Program-made: the position numbers and the translations under genes
From: Paenibacillus xylanexedens
GTDB taxonomy: Bacteria; Bacillota; Bacilli; Paenibacillales; Paenibacillaceae
Assembly: GCF_007676705.1 (NCBI RefSeq)
Contig: NZ_VEBF01000008.1
Coordinates: forward strand, 1 to 64,000
DNA: 64,000 nt
Direction: 5' to 3'
Notes under the pieces: model-generated
Told to the model about the DNA's origin: nothing
The model's database searches: none
What the model saw: only the letters and a program-made list of their open reading frames with translations
Shown here: positions 36,293 to 45,016 of the stretch, one piece after another
How positions within the stretch are numbered: position 1 is the stretch's first letter
How the letters are laid out: every line of letters begins with the position of its first letter

Positions 36293-37576
36293 ATGCTCCA
36301 GGATTCAGGAGATGCAGGTGAAAACACGGAATTCACTGCACCGCGCGATCCAGTTGGAGTGACAGCGTCGGCAGTCAAGCCCGCAATTGATTTTGAGTCA
36401 CATGGATATCGCGACATGATTGGCCGATCTCTTCTGAACAAAGGGAATAATGTCAGATTAAAACGAGCCATTGAGAAGGCAAAAAACGGCGAACCTGTCG
36501 TTATCGCTTATATTGGAGGCTCCATTACCCATGGTGCTGGTGCAGTACCTATTCATCTCCAAAGTTACGCTTATCGGTCGTATGAGTCGTTCAAGTTTAT
36601 GTTTGCGCTTTCAAGAGATAGTCCGATTCATCTGATTAAAGCAGGTGTGGGTGGAACTCCTTCAGAACTGGGGATTGTACGTTATGATCGTGATGTGCTG
36701 AGGGGAGGTGCCGTTCAGCCGGATATTGTCATAATCGAATTCGCAGTCAATGATGCAGATGATGAAACCCAAGGTAAATGTTACGAGAGTCTGGTACTCA
36801 AAGCACTTACTGCCGATAACAAGCCAGCGGTCATCTTGTTATTCAGTGTATTCGAAAATGACTGGAATCTACAGGATCGTCTCGCTCCGGTAGGCTGGCA
36901 TTATGATCTGCCAATGGTAAGTGTGAAAGATGCTGTCGTAGATCAGTTCAGCAAGACAAAAGGTGAAGGCAACGTTATTTCCAAAAAGCAATTTTTCCAT
37001 GATATATATCATCCAACTAACATAGGGCATCGAATTATGGCCGATTGTTTGGAATATTTGTTCGACGTGACGAATCGTTCTGAGTGGGATGAGAAAGATC
37101 ATGATATTGAAAAAGCTCCGCTAATTGGAAATGAATTTGTTAATGTGAAGCTGTTGGATCGGAAAAACGGCAATAATATTGCCCGAATCGATGCAGGCTC
37201 TTTTTGTAAAACGGACACGGATCTGCAGATGGCTGAGATGGATGCTCATGACTATGGTACACCTCAGTTCCCCAACAACTGGATGCGTACAGGAGAGGGA
37301 AAAGAGGATCAGAGCAGCTTTCGGATAAGTTTGCAGTGCAAACGCCTCATTCTGATCTTCAAGGATTCTGGTAACGACGAATTCGGAACTGCACATATCA
37401 AGGTAGATGGGGTATTCGTCCAAAAAGTCGATCCGCGTCAAGTGAACTGGACCCATTGCCATGCCACACTTCTGCTTAACGAAGAGCATGTGGGGGAGCA
37501 CTTCATCGAGATCGAAATGGCGGAAGGTCATGAACATAAATGCTTCACTATTCTAGGTTTTGGCTATGTGGATTAA
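36293..37576 (+). CDS. SGNH/GDSL-family esterase, probable acetylxylan esterase
   Basis: A 427-residue SGNH hydrolase without a signal peptide. Catalytic Ser is S77 in I-G-G-S-I-T-H-G, the block III Asn is N153 in F-A-V-N-D, and the Asp-His pair is D237 and H240 in H-D-I-Y-H-P. After about residue 270 a beta-sandwich domain follows, ending in G-F-G-Y-V-D. Placed between Rex and a CE1-type esterase, it most likely removes acetyl groups from xylo-oligosaccharides in the cytoplasm. The start is somewhat unsure: GGAAGG lies 15 bases upstream of ATG 36293. A decayed second copy lies at 40186-40364. Confidence 0.82.
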   Translation: MLQDSGDAGENTEFTAPRDPVGVTASAVKPAIDFESHGYRDMIGRSLLNKGNNVRLKRAIEKAKNGEPVVIAYIGGSITHGAGAVPIHLQSYAYRSYESFKFMFALSRDSPIHLIKAGVGGTPSELGIVRYDRDVLRGGAVQPDIVIIEFAVNDADDETQGKCYESLVLKALTADNKPAVILLFSVFENDWNLQDRLAPVGWHYDLPMVSVKDAVVDQFSKTKGEGNVISKKQFFHDIYHPTNIGHRIMADCLEYLFDVTNRSEWDEKDHDIEKAPLIGNEFVNVKLLDRKNGNNIARIDAGSFCKTDTDLQMAEMDAHDYGTPQFPNNWMRTGEGKEDQSSFRISLQCKRLILIFKDSGNDEFGTAHIKVDGVFVQKVDPRQVNWTHCHATLLLNEEHVGEHFIEIEMAEGHEHKCFTILGFGYVD

Positions 37577-37617
37577 CTGAAGACTGATAGTCACTCATAT
37601 GTTCGGAGGAAAAGAGA

Positions 37618-38391
37618 ATGGAATTGATCTCACCAGCAGTAACGGGATATGACCAGTATCGGGAGAATATACCACGTGGAGTCATGGAGACCGTAGAGTA
37701 TCCTTCCACCACGGTTGGCAATTCCCGTAAAGCGATGGTGTACACCCCACCAGAATTTTCTTCGACAACGATGTATGCTGTACTTTTTCTTTTGCATGGT
37801 ATTGGTGGAGACGAAACCGAATGGCATACTCATGGTTCTCCGCAAATTATTCTTGATAATCTGTACAACGATAATTTGCTTGAGCCGATGGTTATTGTTT
37901 TCCCCAACGGTCGCGCAATGTCGAATGACCGAGCCGAAGGAGACCTGTTTGAACCTGAGAAAATCAAAGCATTTAAACGGTTTGAGTCCGATCTGCTCAA
38001 CGATTTGATACCTTACATGGAGTCGAACTACCCTTTGTATAAAAGCCGGGATAAAAGGGCGATTGCTGGTTTATCCATGGGTGGAGGTCAATCCTTAAAT
38101 ATCGGATTAAGTAATCTAGACCATTTTGCATGGATCGCTGCTTTCTCCGCAGCCCCAAACACCAGAAGTCCGGAGCTACTTGTCCCTGATCTTTCGAAAG
38201 CGCCTTCATTACTCTCGCTGTTATGGATCTCTTGCGGTGAGCAGGACAATCTTATAGAGATTAGTCTTGGGGTTCACCAATATTTGGCGCAACACGGAGT
38301 ACCTCACATTTGGCATGAGGAAAGTGGAGGACATGATTGGCCCGTATGGAAGAACGATCTGTATCTGTTTTCGCAACGTCTTTTCAAGTGA
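37618..38391 (+). CDS. CE1-type carbohydrate esterase (feruloyl or acetylxylan esterase)
   Basis: A 257-residue alpha/beta hydrolase. The triad is S153 in G-L-S-M-G-G-G, D210 in S-C-G-E-Q-D-N and H239 in G-G-H-D-W-P-V-W-K; the last is a CE1 hallmark. The oxyanion region L-L-H-G-I-G-G-D-E-T-E-W is present. No signal peptide, so it would de-esterify imported xylan fragments. GGAGGA precedes the ATG, 41 bases after the SGNH esterase, so both are likely co-transcribed. Feruloyl versus acetyl specificity cannot be told. Confidence 0.88.
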   Translation: MELISPAVTGYDQYRENIPRGVMETVEYPSTTVGNSRKAMVYTPPEFSSTTMYAVLFLLHGIGGDETEWHTHGSPQIILDNLYNDNLLEPMVIVFPNGRAMSNDRAEGDLFEPEKIKAFKRFESDLLNDLIPYMESNYPLYKSRDKRAIAGLSMGGGQSLNIGLSNLDHFAWIAAFSAAPNTRSPELLVPDLSKAPSLLSLLWISCGEQDNLIEISLGVHQYLAQHGVPHIWHEESGGHDWPVWKNDLYLFSQRLFK

Positions 38392-38462
38392 ATTTGCTGA
38401 AGAACATTCATATCGGATTGTAGCATCAACCAAATCTATTAAAATATCAGGAGGTATCATCC

Positions 38463-39098
38463 ATGTTCAAATTTGGCAAAAAATTAATGACCGTTGTTCT
38501 CGCAGCTTCCATGAGTTTTGGTGTCTTCGCAGCAACATCAAGCGCAGCAACAGATTATTGGCAAAATTGGACAGATGGTGGAGGAACGGTCAACGCCGTG
38601 AATGGATCAGGCGGGAATTACAGCGTGAATTGGCAAAATACCGGGAACTTTGTTGTCGGGAAAGGGTGGACATACGGTACGCCTAATCGAGTGGTCAATT
38701 ATAATGCCGGCGTATTCTCTCCTTCAGGTAACGGCTATCTCACCTTCTATGGTTGGACTAGAAACGCTCTAATTGAATATTACGTGGTGGATAGCTGGGG
38801 AACGTATCGTCCTACCGGAACGTATAAGGGCTCGATGACTAGTGATGGCGGCACATATGACATCTATACAACGATGAGATACAATGCACCTTCCATTGAT
38901 GGTACTCAGACTTTCCCTCAGTATTGGAGTGTTAGACAGACCAAGAAACCAATCGGAGTCAATTCTACCATCACGTTCAGTAATCATGTGAATGCATGGG
39001 CGAGCAAAGGGATGTACTTAGGCAACAGCTGGTCCTATCAGGTGATGGCAACGGAAGGTTATCAAAGTAGCGGAAGCGCAAACGTGACGGTTTGGTAA
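38463..39098 (+). CDS. xynA: Secreted GH11 endo-1,4-beta-xylanase
   Basis: A 211-residue secreted family-11 xylanase, nearly identical in pattern to Bacillus XynA. Signal peptide 1-29. Nucleophile E105 (I-E-Y-Y-V-V-D-S-W-G) and acid/base E198 (M-A-T-E-G-Y-Q-S-S-G). Asn62 occupies the position that sets pH optimum (Asn35 in B. circulans xylanase), predicting a neutral optimum. No extra binding domain. CAGGAGGT precedes the ATG. It starts the breakdown of xylan outside the cell and feeds the importer at 45017-48664. Confidence 0.96.
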   Translation: MFKFGKKLMTVVLAASMSFGVFAATSSAATDYWQNWTDGGGTVNAVNGSGGNYSVNWQNTGNFVVGKGWTYGTPNRVVNYNAGVFSPSGNGYLTFYGWTRNALIEYYVVDSWGTYRPTGTYKGSMTSDGGTYDIYTTMRYNAPSIDGTQTFPQYWSVRQTKKPIGVNSTITFSNHVNAWASKGMYLGNSWSYQVMATEGYQSSGSANVTVW

Positions 39099-39149
39099 AA
39101 ATGATGTGATGCAGTTCAACTTCTGCACCTGCATTTGAAATTCAATTTT

Positions 39150-39203
39150 CCGGTAGCGTTGAGTAACGTTATTCTCCAGACTAACGGACCTCAACGTTGC
39201 CGG
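39150..39203. repeat. Inverted repeat after the xylanase gene
   Basis: CCGGTAGCGTTGAG and CTCAACGTTGCCGG pair with two mismatches around a 26-base loop. There is no T-run, so it is an atypical terminator or a stabilising stem at the 3' end of the xylanase message. Confidence 0.5.
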
Positions 39204-39231
39204 ATTTAAGCTAGTAAAGGAGAATAATTGA

Positions 39232-40071
39232 ATGAAGAAGCTGGTATGGTTAACTTTAATCGCTATAGTTGTTAGTCTAAGTGCTTGTTCAGCAAGTAAT
39301 ACGAAATTAAGCGATGACTTGGTATTCGTCGAAGGAGGAGCTTTCAAGAGCAGTAAGCCGAGTCAGATTGATAGGAATGAAACGCTGGATTCCTTCTATA
39401 TTGGCAAATACGAAGTAACTCAAAAAGAATGGATGGAGGTTATGGGGGAAAACCCTTCTGGCTTCAAGGGAGATGACCTGCCTGTTGAAATGGTCAGCTG
39501 GTATGACGCAGTGGAATACTGTAATCAAAAAAGTATAAAAGAAAACCTGAAACCTTATTACAATATAGATAAAGACAACCAGGACACGAATAATCACAAT
39601 GAAAATGACACTATAAAATGGAATGTAACGATCAACGAGGACGCCAACGGTTACCGTTTACCCACAGAGGCAGAATGGGAATACGCTGCAAGCGGAGGTC
39701 AAAAGAGCTTAAATTACACATACAGCGGAAGTAACAATCCTGATGAAGTTGCTTGGTACTGGGTAAATGCCGGCGAGAACATTCTGACGGGTGACTGGAG
39801 CTGGCCCGCTATTGAGAGCAATCGTAATCAAACCAAAAAAGTCGGAACTCAGAAGGCGAATGAGTTAGGAATCTATGATATGTCTGGGAATGTGAGAGAA
39901 TGGTGCTGGGACTGGTACAGCGATTCGGAGAGTCCCAATCAATCCTGGCGAGTTGTAAAAGGCGGAGGCTGGATCGGCGGTGTCAATAACAATGAAATAT
40001 CATTTCGAGGCAAATTTGATGCAAATGGTTTTGGTCCCGATCAAGGATTCCGTATTGTGCGTGGAGAATGA
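39232..40071 (+). CDS. FGE/SUMF1-fold lipoprotein lacking the catalytic cysteines
   Basis: A 279-residue lipoprotein (lipobox S-L-S-A-C, C19) with a formylglycine-generating-enzyme fold: V-E-G-G-A-F at the start, Y-E-V-T-Q-K-E-W, Y-R-L-P-T-E-A-E-W-E-Y-A, D-M-S-G-N-V-R-E-W-C-W-D-W and G-F-R-I-V-R at the end. True FGEs carry a Cys pair after the R-G-G-S-W motif; here the equivalent stretch is V-V-K-G-G-G-W-I-G-G-V with no cysteine, so it should not make formylglycine. No sulfatase is nearby. The fold may serve as a surface binding module. Good ribosome site (AAAGGAG). Confidence 0.85.
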   Translation: MKKLVWLTLIAIVVSLSACSASNTKLSDDLVFVEGGAFKSSKPSQIDRNETLDSFYIGKYEVTQKEWMEVMGENPSGFKGDDLPVEMVSWYDAVEYCNQKSIKENLKPYYNIDKDNQDTNNHNENDTIKWNVTINEDANGYRLPTEAEWEYAASGGQKSLNYTYSGSNNPDEVAWYWVNAGENILTGDWSWPAIESNRNQTKKVGTQKANELGIYDMSGNVREWCWDWYSDSESPNQSWRVVKGGGWIGGVNNNEISFRGKFDANGFGPDQGFRIVRGE

Positions 40072-40110
40072 AAACTCTTTTTCCTGGCAATAGATTACTT
40101 CTGAGCTAAA

Positions 40111-40176
40111 CCTATACTTTGTCGGGTGAAAACCTATAGTTTAACAGGTTGTTGTACCAAAATGTAAGCGGTACAC
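40111..40176 (+). promoter_or_regulatory. Duplicated regulator boxes with cre-like site (copy of 36144-36187)
   Basis: Two related 17-mers, CCTATACTTTGTCGGGT (40111) and CCTATAGTTTAACAGGT (40133), begin 22 bp apart (two helical turns); then TGTTGTA and the cre-like TGTAAGCGGTACAC (40163-40176). The same elements precede the SGNH esterase. Here they stand 245-310 bp before the regulator gene at 40421 and may control it. Confidence 0.5.
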
Positions 40177-40185
40177 TTGAATTGT

Positions 40186-40364
40186 TATCCCGGCGCTTCG
40201 CTACAATCGGAGCGTTCTTATAGTACGGTCCGATGGAACCATGTTCTATGTTATTGATAAATGACGATGAGACTGGTAGAAATTTTGTTCTCCAAGTTGT
40301 GCGAGCAGACAACAATCCTGCTGTTGTTCTGCTGTTTAGCGTTTTCAGAACAACTGGAATCTAC
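40186..40364 (+). pseudogene. Decayed remnant of an SGNH esterase gene
   Basis: Three blocks match the intact esterase at 36293 in order: a V-I ... A-T-I-G piece (about 40186-40222, the region of the catalytic Ser motif), N-D-D-E-T (40260-40274, the block III Asn region) and A-D-N-N-P-A-V-V-L-L-F-S-V-F (40305-40346), followed by a -1 frameshift and the shared bases CTGGAATCTAC. The intervening sequence is deleted and stops occur in frame. With the shared promoter boxes upstream, this is a duplicated gene that has decayed. It fills most of the gap between 40072 and 40420. Confidence 0.7.
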
Positions 40365-40420
40365 CTATTGATATAGATAAAATACATGCAGCTGATCAAG
40401 GATAAAAGTGAGGTGAGCTA

Positions 40421-41536
40421 ATGTACAAGGTCATTGTCGCGGATGATGAGCCGTTTATGCTAGAAGGATGGAGAACGATGATTGACTGGCGAGCTTGTGG
40501 ATATGAACTCTGCGGAACGGCAACGGATGGGGAGGAAGCACTTGCTCTATTCAACTCGGTTGAACCGGATCTTGTCGTCACTGATATTCAAATGCCTGTT
40601 ATGGATGGTCTTGGTTTGATTCACACCTTGCGAGAAGATCTCGCCTATACCTCTAAAATTGTTATCGTTACAGGATACTCCGATTTTAATTACGCGAAGC
40701 AAGCCATACGTTATCAGGTCGATCAGTACGTGCTTAAACCTCTTGTTCCCGAGGAGATCCATCAAATCCTTATGGAAATGATTGAACCTCTGGACAAACG
40801 CAGAAATGAGCAAAAACAGCAAAATGGAGTCACGGTTACAGATGAAGCCTATGAAAATCATCTTAATGAATATCGAATAAACGAAGAATATGATTTAGAG
40901 CAAATGATGAATATCTCCAAAGAGATCTTGGCGTTGATTGAAGCAGAAAACACGTATTCCATCGATATTGCAGTGATTGCACTGTTAGAGAAAAGTGAGA
41001 AAGCAGAGGTTTCGTTGGAATGGATACATCATGTCATCCGATATATCCATGGGGAGTTGCTACGTAAATATGGAAAAAGAGAGGGTTGCAGAGAAATACT
41101 ATGTGAAAAAGATTGGCATGAGGCTGCGAGTTGGTCTTCCGGCACATTGCAAGACCTGTGTGTTCGACTGTCCAAGCAACTTTCCCAGTCTGAATTGAAG
41201 CAAAAGACGGGTACGGGAGGGCTGGTTGCAGAAGCAGTGAATGAATTGAAGCAACACTATCGAAGTAAAATTAAATTACAAGATGTAGCTAATCGTATTC
41301 ACGTGAATTCTGCCTACCTGGGTCAACAGTTCAAGCGGGAGATGGGGGTCAGTTTCAGTGACTATGTGCACCAGCTTCGTGTTGAGGAGGCCCGTAAACT
41401 CCTGCGACGTACCAATATGAAGATCACTGACATTGCATTCAGGCTAGGATATCATGATGCTGAATATTTCACCCAAAAGTTCAGAGCGCATACAGGGGAG
41501 CTTCCGTCAGTCTATAAAAACAAAAACCAAGGGTGA
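40421..41536 (+). CDS. YesN-like response regulator (first of two)
   Basis: A 371-residue regulator: receiver (1-120) with D55 in V-V-T-D-I-Q-M-P and K in Y-V-L-K-P, short middle section, C-terminal AraC helix-turn-helix pair (about 270-370; V-N-S-A-Y-L-G-Q-Q-F-K-R-E-M-G). It is followed within four bases by the kinase gene. Probable activator of xylan genes when phosphorylated. Confidence 0.92.
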   Translation: MYKVIVADDEPFMLEGWRTMIDWRACGYELCGTATDGEEALALFNSVEPDLVVTDIQMPVMDGLGLIHTLREDLAYTSKIVIVTGYSDFNYAKQAIRYQVDQYVLKPLVPEEIHQILMEMIEPLDKRRNEQKQQNGVTVTDEAYENHLNEYRINEEYDLEQMMNISKEILALIEAENTYSIDIAVIALLEKSEKAEVSLEWIHHVIRYIHGELLRKYGKREGCREILCEKDWHEAASWSSGTLQDLCVRLSKQLSQSELKQKTGTGGLVAEAVNELKQHYRSKIKLQDVANRIHVNSAYLGQQFKREMGVSFSDYVHQLRVEEARKLLRRTNMKITDIAFRLGYHDAEYFTQKFRAHTGELPSVYKNKNQG

Positions 41537-41540
41537 TCAT

Positions 41541-43322
41541 ATGCGTCATAAATTCTGGATGTTCAGTAAGGTTAATGATATTCCTCTCCGATCCAAATTT
41601 CTGCTTATTTATGTACTTAGTATTCTCCTTCCTGTAATAACGATTAATATCTTCTTTTATGAACGAACCTCTGCGGATATCAAGATTAGAGAACAGGAAA
41701 ATCTGCGTAAATCCATCGACAGGGCTGCGGGGGAACTGCTAGGCATGATTGATGAGAGCGTTGCCCTGAGCCGAATTATTGCAGCAGACGATTCGCTCTA
41801 TGAGGCACTGGATCGGACCTATCACTCCCCCGTTGATTATTACAACGTCTACCATGCATTCCTGCGAGATAAATTAACACGGTATATGTCAGCGAATATT
41901 CTGGAGGTGCGTATCTATACGGATAACGATACCATTCAGACGGGCAGTCATTATATCGTGATGAAAGACAAGAATGTACTCCCTGGATTGAAACAGCTGA
42001 AATCCACCAGTGGAGGCATTCTTGTCGTTGATTATATTGAGCCATCCGGATTTAACGCGGGAAGAAGAATCAGTGTGATTGGCAAAATGGATACCTATAC
42101 TTCCTATGCCAATTACAACAAGTATTCCAAGATTGATCTGGAACTTAGCCGGGTGTATAGCATTTTAAATCGTGAATCAGACAGTCTTCAGCTGCGTCTG
42201 GTGGACAGCAACAATCGAACTGTCGTTTCAAGTGGGGAATTCAGCGAAACGGACTTATCCCCCCCTGATAATGAATCAATGCTCAAGGAATCTGGCAATT
42301 CTGCTTACACGCTCGAAAAATCGTTGGGGAATCTAGCCTACCTAAAGGGTTGGAAATTGATTGGAGTTGCCGATACGCGTCACCTTGACCATCTTTTGCA
42401 AGAAGCCTTTAAATCAATTCTGGGGTTGCTCGCATTAAGTATCGTGGTCCCCTCTGTATTGATCTACATTATTTTGCGGTCCTACCACTATCGGATTCGC
42501 AAGCTATCCAGACATATGGAGAAGGTTCGTAACGAACGATTCGATCTGATTGAAATTCACGAAGGACGCGACGAAATTGGCGGGCTTATTCGTACATTTA
42601 ACATCATGATTGGTAAAATTCATACGCTGATTAATGACGTATATAAACTGGAAATCCGTCAAAAAGATCTGGAGCTGGATCAAGTGAGGACTGAATTGTC
42701 CATGCTTCAGAGTCAGATGAATCCTCATTTTTTATTTAACACATTGAATGCTTTGCTGGTCGTTAGTACGAAGAATGGATATACAGAAGTAATTGAGATT
42801 ATCAAAAGTCTGTCCAAACTGATGAGACAGTTGCTCAGTCATTCTGACAATCTGATTCCTTTGCAAGAAGAGCTGCAATTTACGAATCTTTATCTCCAGA
42901 TTGAGAAGTTTCGCTTTGGAGAGCTGTTTGATTACACCTTCGAGGTTGATCCTGATGCAGCTTCGTTGCTCATTCCCCGAATGAGTATTCAACCACTCGT
43001 CGAAAATGCCTGCAAACACGGCTTGCAGGCGCGAAAAAATGGAAGAGAGATCAAGATAACGGCGAGACAAAACGCTTCTGAACTGGTTATTCAGGTGATC
43101 GATAATGGAATCGGTATGGATGCAGGGAGACTAACAGAGCTCCTGCGAGATATTCGTTCTGAAAGACCCAGGAACGGCGAGCATGTAGGACTCCGCAATG
43201 TCTACCGCAGGTTGGAACTCTTTTATGAAGGAAATGCGATATTTGATCTAAGCAGTGTACCTGGAAAGGAAACCATTGCAGGGTACCGTATACCGATCTC
43301 CAAGCTGGAACAGAGGAAATAG
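41541..43322 (+). CDS. YesM-like sensor histidine kinase of the xylan island
   Basis: A 593-residue membrane kinase. Membrane helices at about 17-37 and 290-312 flank the extracellular sensor; HAMP region, then N-P-H-F-L-F-N with phospho-accepting H396, and the ATP-binding N box I-Q-P-L-V-E-N-A-C-K-H and D-N-G-I-G-M. ATG 41541 is preceded by AAGGGTG, which overlaps the end of the regulator gene. It sits between two response regulators, either of which could be its partner. Confidence 0.92.
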   Translation: MRHKFWMFSKVNDIPLRSKFLLIYVLSILLPVITINIFFYERTSADIKIREQENLRKSIDRAAGELLGMIDESVALSRIIAADDSLYEALDRTYHSPVDYYNVYHAFLRDKLTRYMSANILEVRIYTDNDTIQTGSHYIVMKDKNVLPGLKQLKSTSGGILVVDYIEPSGFNAGRRISVIGKMDTYTSYANYNKYSKIDLELSRVYSILNRESDSLQLRLVDSNNRTVVSSGEFSETDLSPPDNESMLKESGNSAYTLEKSLGNLAYLKGWKLIGVADTRHLDHLLQEAFKSILGLLALSIVVPSVLIYIILRSYHYRIRKLSRHMEKVRNERFDLIEIHEGRDEIGGLIRTFNIMIGKIHTLINDVYKLEIRQKDLELDQVRTELSMLQSQMNPHFLFNTLNALLVVSTKNGYTEVIEIIKSLSKLMRQLLSHSDNLIPLQEELQFTNLYLQIEKFRFGELFDYTFEVDPDAASLLIPRMSIQPLVENACKHGLQARKNGREIKITARQNASELVIQVIDNGIGMDAGRLTELLRDIRSERPRNGEHVGLRNVYRRLELFYEGNAIFDLSSVPGKETIAGYRIPISKLEQRK

Positions 43323-43335
43323 GAGGTAAACTCTC

Positions 43336-44877
43336 ATGTATAAAGTACTGTTAGTCGATGATGAACCGTATGCCATTGAAGGGTTACAGCTTCTGATCAA
43401 TTGGGAAAAGTATGGTTTCGAAATCAGAGGCGTGTGCGCCAACGGTGAGGAAGCCATTCGGATGATGGAACAAGATCGACCTGATCTCGTGGTGACAGAC
43501 ATTCGTATGCCTGTGATGAATGGGCTGGAACTTGTAGAAGAAGCACGACGATTGGAACATGATTCTGTGCTGTTTGTCATCACGAGTGGATACAGTGACT
43601 TTAATTATGCCAGACAAGCTATTCGATTAGGTGTCTCCAACTATTTAACCAAACCGGTTGATAGTACAGAAGCAGAGGATATGTTGGTCCGTCTCCGTAT
43701 GCAATTGCAGGAGCGTGAAAACCAGGAGCGTATAAGGGAACATGCAAACGAGCAAAGGATCAAAGCGTTTTTGTCTGCACTGATTAAGGATAAGCAAAAT
43801 ATATCGGAGGAGGAGATGTCAGAGATCTTTCCTCGTTTAAACAAGTCCCATTGGGCATACCTGCGGATAGCCTTTCAGGGAGATATTCAGGAAGTCTGTT
43901 CAGTAGCCGAACAAACGGCTGAAGAAACAACTTGCTGTTATGTGATAGACAGAACAAGAGACTCATTGGGACTTGTATGGGGGGAGGAAACGAATGATAG
44001 AAATGAGACATTTGAAGAAATTAAAGCTTTTACCCAGCGTTTGATGAACAATATGCAACATAACGGCTGCGAAGAAATTCATATCGCGGTTGGATTAACG
44101 GTCAACAAACTGGAGCATTTATCTGAATCCTTCCGCTCCGCTCAGGAAGTTGGGCGTTATTTATTTTTTAACCAAGAGCGTCTTTTGTTTGCCGAAGATA
44201 TTCAGCTGGAGAATTGGCAGTTTGATCCGGAAACGCTGTCAGAGGTGGACCATATTTGCGATTTGCTTGAAAACGGTTCTGTAGAGGAACTCTCGTCTGC
44301 GATTCGGAGTGCTTTTGAACTGTTTGTACAGATGAAGGCTGCGCCAGAGATTGTACATATTTTCTCTACCCATATTATATTCCGCGGATTGTCCCTGTGT
44401 AGAGAATTAGGAGGAGAACCTAATGCTCTAATGAACGAATTGGCGAGTGGAATTCTGGAGAAGGGCCATCGAAATATAGAAGAGGTTGCTAACAATCTGG
44501 AGCATTTCTGTTTGCAATGCAAGTCAGAACTGGTTATTTTCCGGGAGAGGCAAATGGGTGGCATCCAGGCGACGGTTGCTGAATATGTGCAGATGCATTA
44601 CAGGGAGACATTTACGATCCAGGAGCTCGCAGAACGATTCTACGTGAATCCTGTCCATTTAGGGCAATCCTTTTTGCGAAAGTATGGTAAGGGTGTAATC
44701 GAGGTAGTACATGATCTAAGAATGGAAGAAGCGAAGCGTCTCCTCCAGCAGACGAATCAAACATCAAGTGCGATTGCAGAACACGTAGGGTACCGCAGTT
44801 ACCAGCATTTTCTCAGACACTTCGAAAAACGAACAGCCATGAAACCTGTAGAATACAGGCAAAAGTATGCGAATTGA
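43336..44877 (+). CDS. YesN-like response regulator (second of two)
   Basis: A 513-residue regulator: receiver with D55 in V-V-T-D-I-R-M-P and K in Y-L-T-K-P; a long middle domain (about 130-400); AraC helix-turn-helix (about 410-510). TAGGAGGT precedes the ATG, 13 bases after the kinase. It shares the receiver layout of the 40421 protein but has a much longer middle, so the two are not recent duplicates. It lies just upstream of the importer genes. Confidence 0.92.
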   Translation: MYKVLLVDDEPYAIEGLQLLINWEKYGFEIRGVCANGEEAIRMMEQDRPDLVVTDIRMPVMNGLELVEEARRLEHDSVLFVITSGYSDFNYARQAIRLGVSNYLTKPVDSTEAEDMLVRLRMQLQERENQERIREHANEQRIKAFLSALIKDKQNISEEEMSEIFPRLNKSHWAYLRIAFQGDIQEVCSVAEQTAEETTCCYVIDRTRDSLGLVWGEETNDRNETFEEIKAFTQRLMNNMQHNGCEEIHIAVGLTVNKLEHLSESFRSAQEVGRYLFFNQERLLFAEDIQLENWQFDPETLSEVDHICDLLENGSVEELSSAIRSAFELFVQMKAAPEIVHIFSTHIIFRGLSLCRELGGEPNALMNELASGILEKGHRNIEEVANNLEHFCLQCKSELVIFRERQMGGIQATVAEYVQMHYRETFTIQELAERFYVNPVHLGQSFLRKYGKGVIEVVHDLRMEEAKRLLQQTNQTSSAIAEHVGYRSYQHFLRHFEKRTAMKPVEYRQKYAN

Positions 44878-44910
44878 TCCATGAAAAAGAAGAACCCCTC
44901 CTGAATAAGA

Positions 44911-44930
44911 CCTACAATTACAGGGGGGTA
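44911..44930 (+). promoter_or_regulatory. Possible regulator box upstream of the xylo-oligosaccharide importer
   Basis: CCTACAATTACAGGGGG resembles, with a one-base gap, the 17-mer boxes at 36144, 40111 and 40133, and a TGTA follows 19 bases after CAGG as at those loci. The match is weaker than among the other three. Confidence 0.3.
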
Positions 44931-45016
44931 GACCTTAAATGTATATATTTTGTAACCGCATACATTTCTTCATACTAAAAACAGTAAGACATACCACTTC
45001 CAAGGAGGGCAAATAC

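Noticed and set aside
39232..40071. Calling the FGE-like protein a sulfatase-activating enzyme
   Set aside because: The cysteine pair required for formylglycine formation is missing and no sulfatase is encoded nearby.
28511..40176. Recurring TGTAAGCG sequences as a dispersed repeat or riboswitch part
   Set aside because: They fit the CcpA cre consensus and show no wider shared sequence except the 36144/40111 pair, which is explained by gene duplication.
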